A DNA stretch of 64,000 bases from Trochalopteron elliotii (GCA_024734555.1 JANPWX010000544.1:190281-254280), one strand, 5' to 3'. Shown: positions 37,711 through 49,825, numbered from the stretch's first letter. Made by a program: numbers and translations. The notes: generated by a model from the letters alone, not told the origin.

Positions 37711-39619
37711 AATTAAGCCAAATATATAAGTGTGGTTGTTTACTGGGGGCAGGAAAAGCATCTTTAAACGAAGTTTGACTCTCCCTGGGTAAGCTGTGAC
37801 AGCCTGCACCGGGGCAAAATAGAAAACAAGTACATGACTGTTTACTGTCCCTCTGCCAGAGTGACAAAGCCAGATGAGACAGGGATCCCAGAGTATCTGA
37901 AACCATGATTACTCCAAGCCAGGATGCAGTGACAGAGGAGCTGGCATAGAAACTCTTCCCTCTTTAAGGCCAGGAACCCTGAGCAGAGGTGTAAGGAGAA
38001 AATCGGGAGGAATTCCCTCCAGGGCTGCTGGAGCTCCACCATCAGCACAAGGAAATGCTGCAGACAGGGCCCATTTGGAAAATTCCATTCCAAACTGTGG
38101 GCAGAGCATCACTCTGAGGTGAGGGATCACCACTGGCTCTGCCCCTGCCTCACTGAGGGCCCCTGAACCTTTTTCCTCATGAAACCCAGTTGCACTGATT
38201 CATTTGCAAAGAGTTTTGAGATCTCACAGGGAAAAAAAACAACACCTAAAGTTAAGAATCGTCATCAATCCACAGGTTCTCTCCTAGTACAGCATTCCCA
38301 GGCTTCCCAGACATTGAGGAACACACCTGACCAGGGATGTTTCAATCAGAGAAAATTAATTCTTTTACAAATGAAGGTGGAGGACAGCCATGAAACACTG
38401 ATCTTCTCTTCAGCCCAACAAAAGATTCTTCTCTACAGCTCACAGGTGTTTTATCCAGTCCTGCTTAAAACTCCTGGAGAGAACATTGCACATCTGCCTT
38501 TTATTTCACTGACATTAAATCCTCCCATTTTTCCTGGCTGTGTCACAGGCCGCCACCCAACAGAACGAGTTTTTTTTCTTTTTGCATCCCTCAGGTGTTA
38601 TGCAGACTTCTTACTCCCTTCAGTGCTCATCTCACAGTCCTCCACACATCCATCTTTTCACCCACCTCTTTATTTACTCCTTGAGAATGTCTTTTAGGCC
38701 TCTTAATTGATTTTTTTTTTAGCTGAGATCTCAGTTTTCTCCACCTGCTCTCTGTGAGTGACAAGTTGGTCCAGACATCCACGTGGGAAGACTGCATCAA
38801 CATCCTGCTCACCTTCCCTTTCTCTGATGAGTTTTCCTTCATTAAAAAGCACAGACCCACTCTGTACATCTGTGCAGTGCCTCTGCCACAGCCAGGAGTT
38901 TTGAGAGATTCTTTAAGAGCAAATGACAAATGATTCATGGATTGTGAAATCTGTCCATCTTCTCTACCTCCCAGCAGGGACAGAAAGCCACAGGTCCCAA
39001 CGATCTCAGATGGGCATGGACATTTCTAGACGGTGTAAAATTTCATATAAAAGCACTTTTCCTGCCTGCTGGCTCTAAAGTGACCTCAGGCAGTCCTGCA
39101 ATGCTCAGTCACCAGAATCTTCAGCACCAGGGAGTTTTCCCTCTCCCTCTTTCCTCAGGAGACTCTAAATGCTGAGGGTACTTCAGGCCACTGAAATAGA
39201 AATGCTGTCAAACATTTGACAGCTGATCCTACCCACAAATACTCCAGCCTGAGGATGACTTCACTGGGCCCAGGGAAGGAGAATTTGCTCAGGCAGGTGT
39301 CTCAGGTGAAGATGTTGTAATTTTAGGATTAGTCAAATTTTACCTGAAAGCAATTACTAAATTCCCTCTTCAAACTTAGTTTAACAATGGATATGAGCAG
39401 TGCTGATAAACAGTGAGGCAATGGAAGCACCATTTGTGGGATAACATGCATTCCTGATGGTATACATTTTTCTCTCTTACTTGTTCCAACAATTATTAAA
39501 TTAGTTTTTATGTCCTATACTTCAGGAAAAGTTCTTGCAGGGATACAAGGGCATGTAGGAGGAATTCAGTGACTGCACATTGGATACAATCCTGATATAC
39601 ACCTGGATAATTTTAAATA

Positions 39620-39800
39620 CTTCTGTACTTTAAGGTCAGAAGGCGCCGTTGTGATCCTTTACCCCAAACCCTCGAGGCACAGCCAGGACTATTAAATTTT
39701 ACCCAGCAGTTCCTGGAGAGGAGAGAATTATTCTCTCCTACTGCATAAGTGAACTCTCCCGAGCCCAACAGCTTTGTTATTCATACTCCAAAGCAAGCAG
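39620..39800 (-). mobile_element. Ancient CR1-type LINE 3' fragment
   Basis: The plus strand reads AAGGTCAGAAGGCGCCGTTG then TGATCCTTTACCCC, a GAGGCACAGCCAGGACTATT block, TTTACCCAGCAGTTCCTGGA and GAGCCCAACAGCTTTG. This follows, with heavy divergence, the reverse complement of an old reptile/bird CR1 3' end (theme: GGTCCCTTCTGGCCTTAAA, read from the minus strand). It is much older than the CR1s at 9.4 and 27.9 kb. Confidence 0.65.
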
Positions 39801-42800
39801 CACCTACCACAATTTGAGTGATGAGATAAATAATAATGCAGCCAACCAGAATGGGAGACAAACTAGAAAAATCCTCATCGAAATTCAGCAGATCTGGGCT
39901 AGCTCCCTCTCAAAGCTCCCCCATCCATCCTCCCCTTCACACAGAGATTTTAGGGACAAATGCCAGTAGATCTCTATTGTTCCTGCTCATTCATTAGCTA
40001 CAAACTGCTTTTTTCTGTTGTGCTCACGCTTCAAGGTAAGGATAAGATTCTGGCCACATTGTGTGTGTTGAGAAAGTAACTGTGAGACCCAGAAAATGTA
40101 GATTATTTTAAATACAAACTAGTGTTGCGTTGTTTCCTTCACAGTTTTAAATAATCCTCCCAAGTGAAACAGACATGTTTCAAGGTGATAAACTCCTTTC
40201 ACCCCGTTACCTCTTGACTTTCCCCTTCCATCTCCCTTAGTTATATCACTGTCCTTTTATACATCTTGTACCCTTCACTAAATGGACTCAGAAAAACCCC
40301 TCTTGGCGCTATTTGTCACAATGCAATTTCCTATACCTGCTATTCCCACGCCTGCAGCGAGCGAATATTTGTGATTAAACCAGAAAACCCTGGGTTTAAA
40401 TTGTCTCTAGTCCCCCTTTCCACATGCACCAGTGCAGCTCATGAGCTGCCTGCTAAGGCTTCAAAGGGGAGCAGAGGGTCTCAGTTTAGCTGGAACAATG
40501 CATTTCACAGAGCCACAGCTTTCACTTGCCTCCCATGCTGGGGGTTACTATTTGCTTTCCCACACTTCCCTTTGGGCTGCCCCAGCCTTTGGAGCTGGAA
40601 TTAAGGCAAGCACAAGCTGTGTGGTTAAACCTGCTCATATTTATGAATGTGATCATCAAAATCACACCTAAAATTTCAGGAGCTGGGGAAAGTCAGTCCT
40701 GTTTCCCCTAAAAAGCTCCCAGCCTAAAGCACATCAAAATTCGAAGTGCTCCAGGGTTATCTTTACAACAGATTTTGTGATGCAGTCTATTGAAGTCACC
40801 TGCTGCTTCCCATTTGCAATGAGCTTTTTCTCATTAAGCATGCAAGGTAAACCCAAATCCTCTGCCTCCATCCTGAGCTACTCAGGCCTCTGCTTAGAAC
40901 CCTGACTTTTTTATGACTTTCTTTTCTCCCTGACAATTAAGGTCTGTTCTGCTTGCTTTTTCTCTCCCCGGTCCTTCTGTGGACAAGGCAGCCTCAAAAC
41001 CTCTGGCTGACAGTGGTTTTTATTGGGAGCTGTTCAGGGAATTCTCCTGTGGATTGACAACAAGCTCAGGCATCACAGTTTGGAAACCACCAAGGAGGTG
41101 ACCCTGTGGGCTGCTCCTCATCCAAGGACCACATCCAGCCACTTCCTTGTCACAAAACAAACAGAGAATTTGGTGCTGTGACCACTCAGCGCTTTAGGGA
41201 CAGTTTTTACATCCTTATTTCAGCATCACATTGTCCTTCCTCTGGTTCCCATCCTGTACAGGATCTCTGGCTTCACTTAAAGCCTTGCCCATAAGTGGAT
41301 GCAGACAAAACCACGTTTGCTGCTCACCTATTTGCACTGAAGATGAAGCAGGACAAGCACCAAAAGTCTGCCAGTGCATTCATAGCACCACTCCTGGAGA
41401 GGATTTCTCTTTATTCCTCCTTCCTTCCCTTGCAGTCCTACCTGAGCAAGGTCAGAGATGCTCAGCACCCAGCTCTGAAAATATCCTCATATCTTGTCAG
41501 CAGCAACAAAATTGTGCTGTGAAGCTGCTGGAAACTCTGAATTGATAGAGGCTAGAGGGAAGTAGTCCTGCTTGGAAAGAAAGGGTGAAACCTTGGTGTG
41601 TGGAGAAATTAACTTTCTCGAGGTTGTGTGTACCAAAACATGGACTGGCATTCTATGTATCCACCAGGCTGGCATTCTGACAGTCCAGTGAAAATGTTTT
41701 CACTACTAAAAAAGATAGGACTGTGTGGCCAGTCCTCCCCTGGGTGTGGAAGTTATGTTCACAGCCAGTTTCTGAACCTTGGCAGGACAGAGGAGGGAGG
41801 AGCAGCTAAGCAGAACCCGAGCTCAGGCACAGCTCTGCAAAACCTCATCAAATACTTGCTCAGTTCAGTTTAGGCCTAAATTCTGGTCCTCTCTTGAATA
41901 ATTGAAAAGGAAATGATTGTGGGAAAAGTTTCGTGTAACAGGAAGTCCAAAGGATGTGCCAGATTTTGGCAGCTCCAGCTTCTCTGTGCAGATCACAAGT
42001 CTCATCCTGTCATTAACTGGCCTGTCAGTCACTGAAAACAAAATAACTGCAGGGCACAGATGGACAGCCCTGTGCTAGAGGCCAAAAAAATCGTGTGTCC
42101 TACTCCAGAACCTCCAGGAGATCTGTCAATGCCACCACAGTTGAAACTCTTCAATAATCTTTTTGTTTCACTGCTGTCCAAACAAAACACGAAACGATTC
42201 TTTATTGCCTTTAACAATTGATCCAAAGTTATTCATCCCTGCTTACACAAGACTTTCAAATCAAAGCATTTGTTCTTGGCTAGAATTGATACAAGTAAGG
42301 CCTGAAATCTAGAGAGAAGAGCAGAAGTTATTGCAGAAGGAAGCAAATTACTTTCAAGGAATTGATCTCCTTACTTTGGTATAGTTCAAAAAGAAGTTTA
42401 TTATAATATTCCATGCTCTGCACAAAATCATCCAAGTCAGGAAAACTTCAGTGGTTCTTAGATCAGAGAACACAGGCAGGGTCAATCCTTCCTGCAGCCA
42501 CTCACACAGCCCTGCCGAAAGCCTGGAAAACTGCACAGAACTACCTGGATTCAAATGTTTGCCAGTCTGTGTATTCAGCTCCTTTACTTCCTTTAACTTT
42601 AGGGCCATGGCACTTAATTCAGTTGCTATCCCAGCTCTGGTATGCTCATAAAAAATTCACACCTGTTTCACAAATGTTCACCTGTTTAACAGACCCAAGT
42701 TTAAAGGAAAGGAAGTTTTTGCTTAATTATGAAAGTATAGCTTGTTTTTTTAAAGGAATTCCTACTATGGCATTTGCTGTTTACAGGCTGTAAAAGCAAA

Positions 42801-45800
42801 ACTGTTCAGTGAATCGAAAGGGGGGGGGGTAATGAAAGGGAGGGGGAGGGAAAAATAAAAGAGAGAGAAAAGAATTACTTGGATTAAAATATCTTTCCTT
42901 AACCTTGTGGAAGAGAAGCTTCTCTGACTTGGCAGCAGAATGAAAATGAAATCAATGCCAAGTGTCTTATCCTGAACTTTGAATGGGCAAAGTTCCCATT
43001 GACTTTCAAGATTCCTTCCCCCGCAAATGGCATTCAGGAGCAGTCGTTACCTGCACCGAAGGCACGTCCACCACTCTGCTCTGTCTCTCCCCTTTTGTGT
43101 CGAGTGGATGGATAGAATTTTTGAAATCAGCACAGCAAGCCGTGAATGATGCATGAAATGAATAAGCTGAGCCTTGTACAAAGGGGAAATCCTGAAGGCT
43201 TGGTGCAATCACTGCTCTACTATTTCCTATGGCCTGCATAGAAAAGATGCATAATATTCTCCCCAGAGACAAAGAGAAAAGCTCACCGAGGCCAGAAGTC
43301 TCAATCAGGAGCCCCAGAAGAGATAAATGACAGCAGCTCACAAGTTTTTAACACTGCTTAATTCCCCTCTTACTGCTGAGCTCTTCCCCACGGATGCCTG
43401 GCGCTCTCAGCCCTGGGAGCACGTGGAATATCCGGAATATCCACACAGGGTTGGGGGGTTCTGAGAGCCCGGCTCACTTTGCATTTCTTTGGAGGCAGCC
43501 CGGTTTATGCAGGAGTTTGTGTTTCACACCTCACCCCATCATCCCAGGGGAGTTTGCTCCAATCCCCCGGCATGGGATGGCCAAAGCATGGAAAAAAGTG
43601 CAGATTTTTCCACAAGATCAACGGGATGTGTTAAAACCCCATAACTTCTTCCTCGTGTGTGACTTGAATCTGAGACTTCACTGACAGCAGCACAAATATT
43701 TTCAAACCAGGCCAAACCATGCTCAGATTCATTAGTGTTAATTTGATGTATTCCCGAATAAATATAAAATATGAATATATTATAGCTGAACTTAGCAACA
43801 GCAGTAAAGATGAGCATCCTGAGCACAACACTGTGGTACATAATTATTTTTTTTTCACCATGGAGAAGGTATAAATGCATCTTTTTATGGATGTGCTGTA
43901 ACCTCCTCCAGTTCTCTTGCTCTCACGCACTTGCTCACAAACTCTGCAATCTCCCCTGCTGCACTAAGACATACTTCAGAAACTGGAAAACTGAGATTTA
44001 ATAGGGATACTGAGCTTCTGAGGATGCCTTTGGAAGAGGCAAAATCCTAATCTAAAATTCTGTTTGCTTGACCAGCAACACAAAGAAGTTGGCTGTGAAC
44101 GGTATTCACAGCAAAGAATAATTAATTCCTCATCCTGAGGAAATTCTGTTGGGAAAAAGTCAGTGTTGCACTGACTGCTGCATCCAGTGGTATCCATTAG
44201 AAGTTGTGATAGGGAAGAATGTGGAAAACTATTCTGGAAATCTGCATTAATCATTAAATTACCCCTTGCAAACACATCTGCAAGGATGGCTATCCATACC
44301 TTCCTGGAGAAATCATAAAAGAAATTAATTCTAATGTTCTCTGTTATTTCAGTGTTTTGTCAGAGTTTAGTGATGAAATTTACCATAGAAATAACCTGAA
44401 TCTGCAGCATGTGAATGAACTGGACATGACTAGAGGAAATCTAGGATCGAGGTGGGAAAGAAGCCATATCAAGCTTCTCACTTTTGCAGGCACTGAGAAC
44501 AGCAGCAACATTCCAGTCCTGAACATCACCCAGATTCAGGTTTCAGGTGTACTCATGCCTGAGAAATCATCTTTTCCCTTAAGATTGGAGGAAAGTTAGA
44601 CAAGTCCTTATCTTCCTAATAATGTTCCTGACAAGTATCTTCCTTAGTCCCATGTTTGATATGGGACAGCTAAAAAGATAATTTATTAATATTTTCACAA
44701 AGTGTCTATGCCAATGCTTTTCCTGAATTTAGTCTTCATCTCTTCTTGTAGCAAAGAAATAGACATATAAAATATGCTGTTTGACATATATTCTTAAAAT
44801 ATTCTTAAAATACCCACAATCAGTTTCCTCTGTTAATTATTATACTTTACTCACCGTTTCAAAAAACTTAATTTGAAGTATTTTAACTTACCAACTTTCA
44901 TTGCAATAAATGAACTCTGAAGTTCTTTGGCATAGGGAGGACCTATGAAAATACAACCCAACACACGGGGTTTTGACAAACCAACAGCACCAAGTGTTAC
45001 CTTCCACTCAAAAACATGTTAAAACAAAAGCCTAAATATTGTCGTTACACTTTAGTGCCAGCATTAACCTCTTCAGAGGCAGTGCTCTGTCATTCTAAAG
45101 ATAAAGGAGGCACTTGCACTTATCCTGGATGCTGTAGATTAAGGTTGGAGTTGTTTTAAACTGTGCAAAGAGTTGCTGATGATGGTGCACATGAAACAAC
45201 ACATGACTTCATAGTTTGGAACTTTACCTGGTCTCCCTGTGAGTGTTAATGGCTCCATTCTGAGCTCTCCCACAGCAGCAGAAGGAAATCCTACCTGGGC
45301 AGCGCTCAAAAGGCATTTAGATTTTATTCATGCAGGAAGGATGTCAAGGGCCAGACACTGCAAATTTTAAAATGGAGTTCAGCACAAGTAAAAGTGTACC
45401 TTCATCAGATCTAAAGAGAAAATATTGCTGCTTTTGTTCAGGAGGGAAGATTTCCTGGGCCCAAGCAAAGGATGTAACAATGCTCTTTGGGGAAAAAAAG
45501 TTGTCTTTCAGGCAACTGAAAGACAGTTGTCTCCCCCTGTGCTGTTGGCTAATTAAAAACACTCCTGTTGAGGGAAGAAGAGACTGCATCTGTATTTGTG
45601 CTTCATTACAAGGCTTAATTACTGTGTCTGTCCCAGTGCAATGTGTGCACCTGTTCACAGCCCTTCCCACAAGCTCTGACCACAGCTTATGAACTTTGGG
45701 ATAAAGTTTAGCCCCGGGAAGCTGAAATCTGCATTGGGAATTTTACCTGGGCATCTCAAAACCAGTAGATCAGGAAAAGCAGCCCCAAGCCAAATCACTG

Positions 45801-46479
45801 ATAGGAGCTTCCAGAGAGAACAAGGCAGAGACATTTACAGAGACATTTTTCTGTGACCCCTCAGAAACCTGCCCACAGACCCTCCTTCAGCCCTGACTTA
45901 GGCCAAACAAGGATAAGTTGAGCTTAAAAATACTACAAACTCTGAAAAAAACAGCTTCTCTCCCCTTTCATGGCAGAGAATCCACTTCCACAAAACTCAG
46001 GTGTAAAGAATGTAAAGAACGACTATTCATAATGATGCAGCTGCAATTTGAAGACACCAAATACAATTCCAGCCGCTCAGGAGCCCTGGCTTTTGTCACA
46101 CCTGCACACCTGCCTTGGAAGGTGGAGGGTGAATTGTTCCAGGGAAGGGGAATTTCCCTCTTCCCCACTAAGAGCTGTCCTGGCACTGCCATTTCTGGAG
46201 AGTTCTGGGGAGAAGTTTTAACTCTCAGCTGAGATGAAATCGGCCCTGCTGCCCCTGTCCTGTACTCTTGTAACACCACTGATGCCACCACCTTCTCTCC
46301 AACCTCTAGGTTATTTCTGGATCAGCTTCTCCCCAAGGGCTGGTAAATCGTGTTACCAGCTACTGCACTCTCCTGCTCCTACCTGAAGGACAGCAGCACA
46401 CAGAGGCAAAAGCAGTGCCACAGGTTTGCCAAATTTCATCAGAAACCTTATGGAAGAATTGAGCTGTGGGTGTGAAACA

Positions 46480-47160
46480 CCCACAAGCTGGGTTCTCATC
46501 CACAAAGTGATCACCCCCAGTCTGTCCCGGGGGCTGTGGTGGTGCCGGGGCTTTGCTGCACTGACCAGAGGGCGGCCAGGCCCGGGAGGAAGAGAGGGGG
46601 CAGCGTGTGGGGACCGGGGCTGCGGGACCCGCTCCGGGAGCTGCCCCTTCCCGGGGGCCAGGAGTCAAACACCCACAGTGAACCCGGCCCTCGGGGAGGT
46701 TTGCACATCATCCTCGCCCCTTGAAGAGCCCGAGGAAAGAGCCCTGCCCGAGCCTGGCCGTGCTGCCCGGGGGAAAAAATGCAGGAGCCGCTGCCGGGAA
46801 GGAACGAGGACGCGACCGCCTCGGGCAGCCAAGGGGCACAAAGTGACACCAAAGGCGCTGTCGGTGAGGGGCGACAGGGCAGGTCCCAGTACCCAAACCC
46901 AAAACCCAGCAGCGCCCTCGCGTTCCCGCTGCTCCTGTCCCAAGGCAAAGAGCGGAGGGGCAGCGGGAGCAGGCGGGAGGCGAAGCTCGAAGCGGGGATG
47001 CGCTGCCGGCCGGAGAGCCCGGAGCCCGGCCCACAGCCCGGCCCAGGAGCCGGAGACACACGTGGAGACCCGACCGGAACAGAGCTCAGAGGGACTGAAA
47101 AGCGATGCTCAGCTCCGCCGGCCACCCCGGGACTCCGCGGGGGCTGTTCCACAGCGCAGA
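46480..47160. promoter_or_regulatory. CpG-rich block downstream of SOX3
   Basis: This is a GC-rich stretch with frequent CpG, in contrast to the AT-rich DNA on its left. Several overlapping long frames occur on both strands (about 245 residues on each), with low-complexity Gly/Arg/Pro/Ser composition and no recognisable domain; I read these as by-products of stop-poor GC-rich DNA. It could be a CpG-island promoter of an unannotated transcript or a regulatory island of SOX3. Confidence 0.45.
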
Positions 47161-47474
47161 TAACACACATCCCTAAAAAAAACCCAACCAAAAAAAAGTA
47201 AAAATAGCAGAGAAAGGGAAAAAAAAGTTGTCCAGACTCAAAGCACTCGTCAAACAAACTGAAAAGACTGAATTATTTATTTCCTCTGGGGACTCCTGTA
47301 ACCATTCATTTTTAATGGAGCCTAATTAAGAGTTCCCCAACGGGTTTTACTTTGGTAAATATTTTAGATGACCCGGCGTTTCTAGGCAAATCCTCCTAAC
47401 AAAAAAAAAAAAAAAGGAAAAAAAAAAAGAAAAAAAGAAAATAAAAGCACAACAAGCCGAGGCAGAGACATAAT

Positions 47475-47760
47475 CCCCTTGGCTCCCCGTCGGCCGGGGG
47501 AAAGCAGCCGGGCGGAGAGGCAACAAGTGGCCCCGGCAGCGCAGCAACGCTTCCCCGGCCCGGGTTCCACTTCAAATCCAAGGAGCTCATTCTCCCTCTC
47601 CCGCCCCCCAAAACACAGCGCGGCTTGGCAGCCGGGGAAACGCAGCCGAAAAGCGGCGGCAGAGCCCGGAGCGGGCGGTGGGAGCCCCGGGATGGGCTCG
47701 GCCCTGTCCCGCTCCGCGCTCCCCGCACAAACTGCCCGGACACCGCCGACGTGCCTGATA
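47475..47760. promoter_or_regulatory. CpG-rich block abutting the SOX3 3' end
   Basis: This GC-rich, CpG-rich segment starts just past the inferred poly(A) site and is separated from the previous block by an A-rich tract (about 47400-47455). It has no recognisable protein. It may be part of the same island system as SOX3. Confidence 0.45.
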
Positions 47761-47765
47761 GAAAA

Positions 47766-47771
47766 TTTATT
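47766..47771 (-). terminator. SOX3: Candidate SOX3 polyadenylation signal (AATAAA)
   Basis: TTTATT on the plus strand reads AATAAA on the minus strand. The 20-60 bases beyond it in the direction of transcription read as a G/T-rich stretch (GGTGTCCGGGCAGTTTGTGC) like a downstream cleavage element. Cleavage would fall near 47745-47755. No other AATAAA or ATTAAA lies between here and the stop codon. Confidence 0.6.
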
Positions 47772-48355
47772 GATCTCTCTCTCTTCGTTTGGAAGAAAGA
47801 AGCAAACGAGGACTAGGAACAAGGAAGGAGTATTTCGATAACTTTTTTTTTTTTTTATGGGGGGAAGGAACCCGGTAACAAAACTAAAACGTTTTTCATC
47901 CGATATGTCAAAACATGGTTCACAGTAAAATTCACAAACCCATTTACATAAGTTTACAGCTTAAGAAAAACCAAGACACACAACTTCCTATAAATAAAAG
48001 AAATGCGTTTGCGACCCGCACAGCTCTGCTCTCTCCCACCTCCCCTTTTCAAGGAATAAAACCTCAAAATTAAAAAGTCGTGAAAGCTACAGATTGTGGA
48101 TAGAAACCAAGCGAGAGTCGGTAACAAAACAGTTAATAAACCACAGTGATTATGTGAACAACCGAGCTTAAAAACAAAAGCCCGCGGGTTTTGTTTATGT
48201 CATTGCAACGCTAGAAATCAAACTGGAAGATGCAAGGTTGATATAAAAACTTTTAAGCGAATAAAACAGTACCCCAACCTAGCCGAAACCAGGAAAGGAG
48301 TTGCCGTGGTTTAAAAAATTTCACAGCGGCTTCTAGGAGGCAGGAGTTGTGCTCT

Positions 48356-48403
48356 ATTAAAATAACAACTTGCTCAAATATTAAAATAACAACTTGCTCA
48401 AAA
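48356..48403. repeat. 24-bp tandem duplication in the SOX3 3'UTR
   Basis: Two adjacent copies of a 24-base unit beginning ATTAAAATAACAACTTGCTC occur at 48356-48379 and 48380-48403, differing only at the last base. A run of A follows. The near identity suggests a recent local duplication. Confidence 0.9.
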
Positions 48404-48571
48404 AAAAAAAAATACACAACTAACGGATTTCCTTTTTAGAGATTTCTCCAGAGTTAGTATTTAAGTCTGCTAAAGCCGAGCAACACTGCCGTACGTCCCG
48501 GTGTAGAGTCAGGGAGCGGTTGGTGGGGTTATAGGGATTAAGACGGGGAGCCGTCCGGAGCAGCCAAAAGT

Positions 48572-49528
48572 TTATATGTGAGTTAGTGGTACGGTACCAT
48601 TCACGGCAGTCCCGGCACTCTGGTAGTGCTGGTGCACGCTGTGTAACCTGCTGCCCTGCAGGGCGGAAGGGTCTGTGGCGTCCCCGCCGGGGGGCAGGTA
48701 CATGCTGATCATATCCCGCAGGTCTCCCAGGCAGGCTCTCTGCGAGTGGGAAGTGATGGCCGGAGGCGGCGAGCTGGGCTCGGATTTCACCACGGAGCCC
48801 ATGGAGCCCAGGCTCATGGCCGTGGAGGGCTGCTGGCCGTAGGCGGCGGGGGACATGCTGTAGGTGGAGGCGGCGTTCATGTAGGTCTGCGCCGTGGACA
48901 TCATGGGGCTGTACTGCAGGCCCGTCATGTCGTAGCGGTGCATCTGCTGCAGCTGCGGGCTGTTCATGCCCGGGTGCTGGCTGTAGCCCAGCTGGTCTTG
49001 CATCAGCGAGTAAGCCCCGTTGGTCCAGCCGTTCATGTGGGCATAAGTGTCAATCCTCTGCCCCACCCCGACGGGGCTGCTCACCGCGTTGCCCCCTCCC
49101 GGGGCCAGCAGGTTACCGGGCAGCGAGTATTTGTCCTTCTTCAGCAAGGTCTTGGTCTTCCTCCGGGGCCGGTATTTGTAATCCGGATACTCCTTCATGT
49201 GCACGGCCCGCAGCCGCTTGGCCTCGTCGATGAAGGGCCGCTTCTCGGCGTCGCTCAGCAGCTTCCAGTCGGCGCCCAGGCGCTTGCTGATCTCCGAGTT
49301 GTGCATCTTGGGGTTCTCCTGGGCCATCTTCCGCCGCTGCCCCCGCGACCACACCATGAAGGCGTTCATGGGCCGCTTCACCCGGTCCTGGTCCGAGCCC
49401 GCTCCAGCCCCGTTGCCAGCCCCGCCGCCTGCGCCGCCTTTGCCGGTACTCCCCGCAGCGGGGTTACCCCCGGTGCTGCCCGGCGTGGGCTGCGGCGCCT
49501 TAATCTCCGTCTCCAGCATGCTGTACAT
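48572..49528 (-). CDS. SOX3: SOX3, SOXB1-group HMG-box transcription factor
   Basis: This is a nuclear DNA-binding regulator of neural progenitors, pituitary/hypothalamus and sensory placodes; that role is known from the family. The 318-residue frame has no intron, as usual for SOXB1 genes. The N-terminus [10 protein letters not shown] is followed by a Gly/Ala-rich linker (about residues 15-45). The HMG box spans about 49-127, with RPMNAFMVW at 52-60 and a basic PRRKTK segment at 121-126; basic runs at both ends fit the bipartite nuclear signal. A VKSE motif (247-250) matches a SUMO-acceptor consensus. [15 protein letters not shown] (269-283) and the end [13 protein letters not shown] match the SOXB1 transactivation region; the VPLTHI ending points to SOX3 rather than SOX2 (LPLSHM). 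I chose the ATG at 49528 because it begins the conserved N-terminus. G lies at -3. The frame stays open upstream but I saw no earlier in-frame ATG nearby. Chicken SOX3 is of similar length (about 316, from memory); human SOX3 is about 446 because of alanine-rich expansions absent here. Confidence 0.98.
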   Translation of the reverse strand: MYSMLETEIKAPQPTPGSTGGNPAAGSTGKGGAGGGAGNGAGAGSDQDRVKRPMNAFMVWSRGQRRKMAQENPKMHNSEISKRLGADWKLLSDAEKRPFIDEAKRLRAVHMKEYPDYKYRPRRKTKTLLKKDKYSLPGNLLAPGGGNAVSSPVGVGQRIDTYAHMNGWTNGAYSLMQDQLGYSQHPGMNSPQLQQMHRYDMTGLQYSPMMSTAQTYMNAASTYSMSPAAYGQQPSTAMSLGSMGSVVKSEPSSPPPAITSHSQRACLGDLRDMISMYLPPGGDATDPSALQGSRLHSVHQHYQSAGTAVNGTVPLTHI

Positions 49529-49595
49529 GGCCGGGGCCGGCAAAAGGTGCGCCAGGGCGGCGGGCAGGCGGGCACCGAGCTGGGAGAGGAAGTTA

Positions 49596-49671
49596 AGAAC
49601 AACAAAAAAAAAAAAACAAAAAACAAACAAAAAGCCAAACAAACAACAAAAAAATAAAGATAGAAAAAACC
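49596..49671. repeat. A/C-rich (minus strand T/G-rich) tract in the SOX3 5' leader
   Basis: About 70 bases are almost entirely A and C on the plus strand, so the SOX3 transcript would carry a U/G-rich tract between promoter and start codon. The surroundings are strongly GC-rich, so the tract looks like an inserted or expanded simple repeat. With the CCTCTCCCAG just downstream it also resembles a polypyrimidine tract and splice acceptor; see findings. Confidence 0.8.
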
Positions 49672-49825
49672 TGCCTGGGCGGCTACCGAGACAGAAGAAG
49701 GAAGTTTTTTGTGCGTGGCAGAAGCGCCGCTCCCCTCAGTGCCGGCGCTGGCGGAGCTGGAGCGGAGCGGCTCCCGCGGGCAGCGGCGGGCGATGCGCGC
49801 TCGGATCGCGGGGGTCCGTGATTGA

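Larger units (their letters stand above)
34817..46479. other. Noncoding, no gene recognised
   Basis: Apart from the repeats listed separately this is unique DNA. The frames at 38179-38697 and 42413-42793 have no start context, domain or splice support that I can see. A G10 run lies at 42820-42829, followed by a purine-rich tract to about 42870. Confidence 0.55.
47745..48571 (-). other. SOX3: Probable SOX3 3' untranslated region
   Basis: This runs from the SOX3 stop codon to the only canonical AATAAA (minus strand) I found in the next 800 bases. It is AT-richer than the coding region and has no open frame of note. It contains a 24-bp tandem duplication at 48356-48403 and A/T homopolymers. The 3' limit is inferred from the poly(A) signal, not from a transcript. 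Confidence 0.6.

Noticed and set aside
38179..38697. 172-residue frame on the plus strand
   Set aside because: No recognisable domain and ordinary intergenic base composition; a frame of this length is possible by chance in a 64-kb window.
46426..47163. 245-residue open frame on the plus strand (and a 248-residue frame on the minus strand at 46511-47257)
   Set aside because: Composition is low-complexity Gly/Arg/Pro/Ser, no domain is recognisable, and both strands are open at once. This is expected of GC-rich, stop-poor DNA.
49529..49642. 38-residue N-terminal extension of SOX3 beginning at a TTG codon
   Set aside because: It has no ATG, its first part is a Phe-rich translation of a T-rich simple repeat, and the conserved SOX3 N-terminus begins at 49528.
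48746..49657. 303-residue frame antisense to SOX3
   Set aside because: It is the shadow of the conserved SOX3 coding sequence, rich in Gly/Val/His/Leu, with no independent support.
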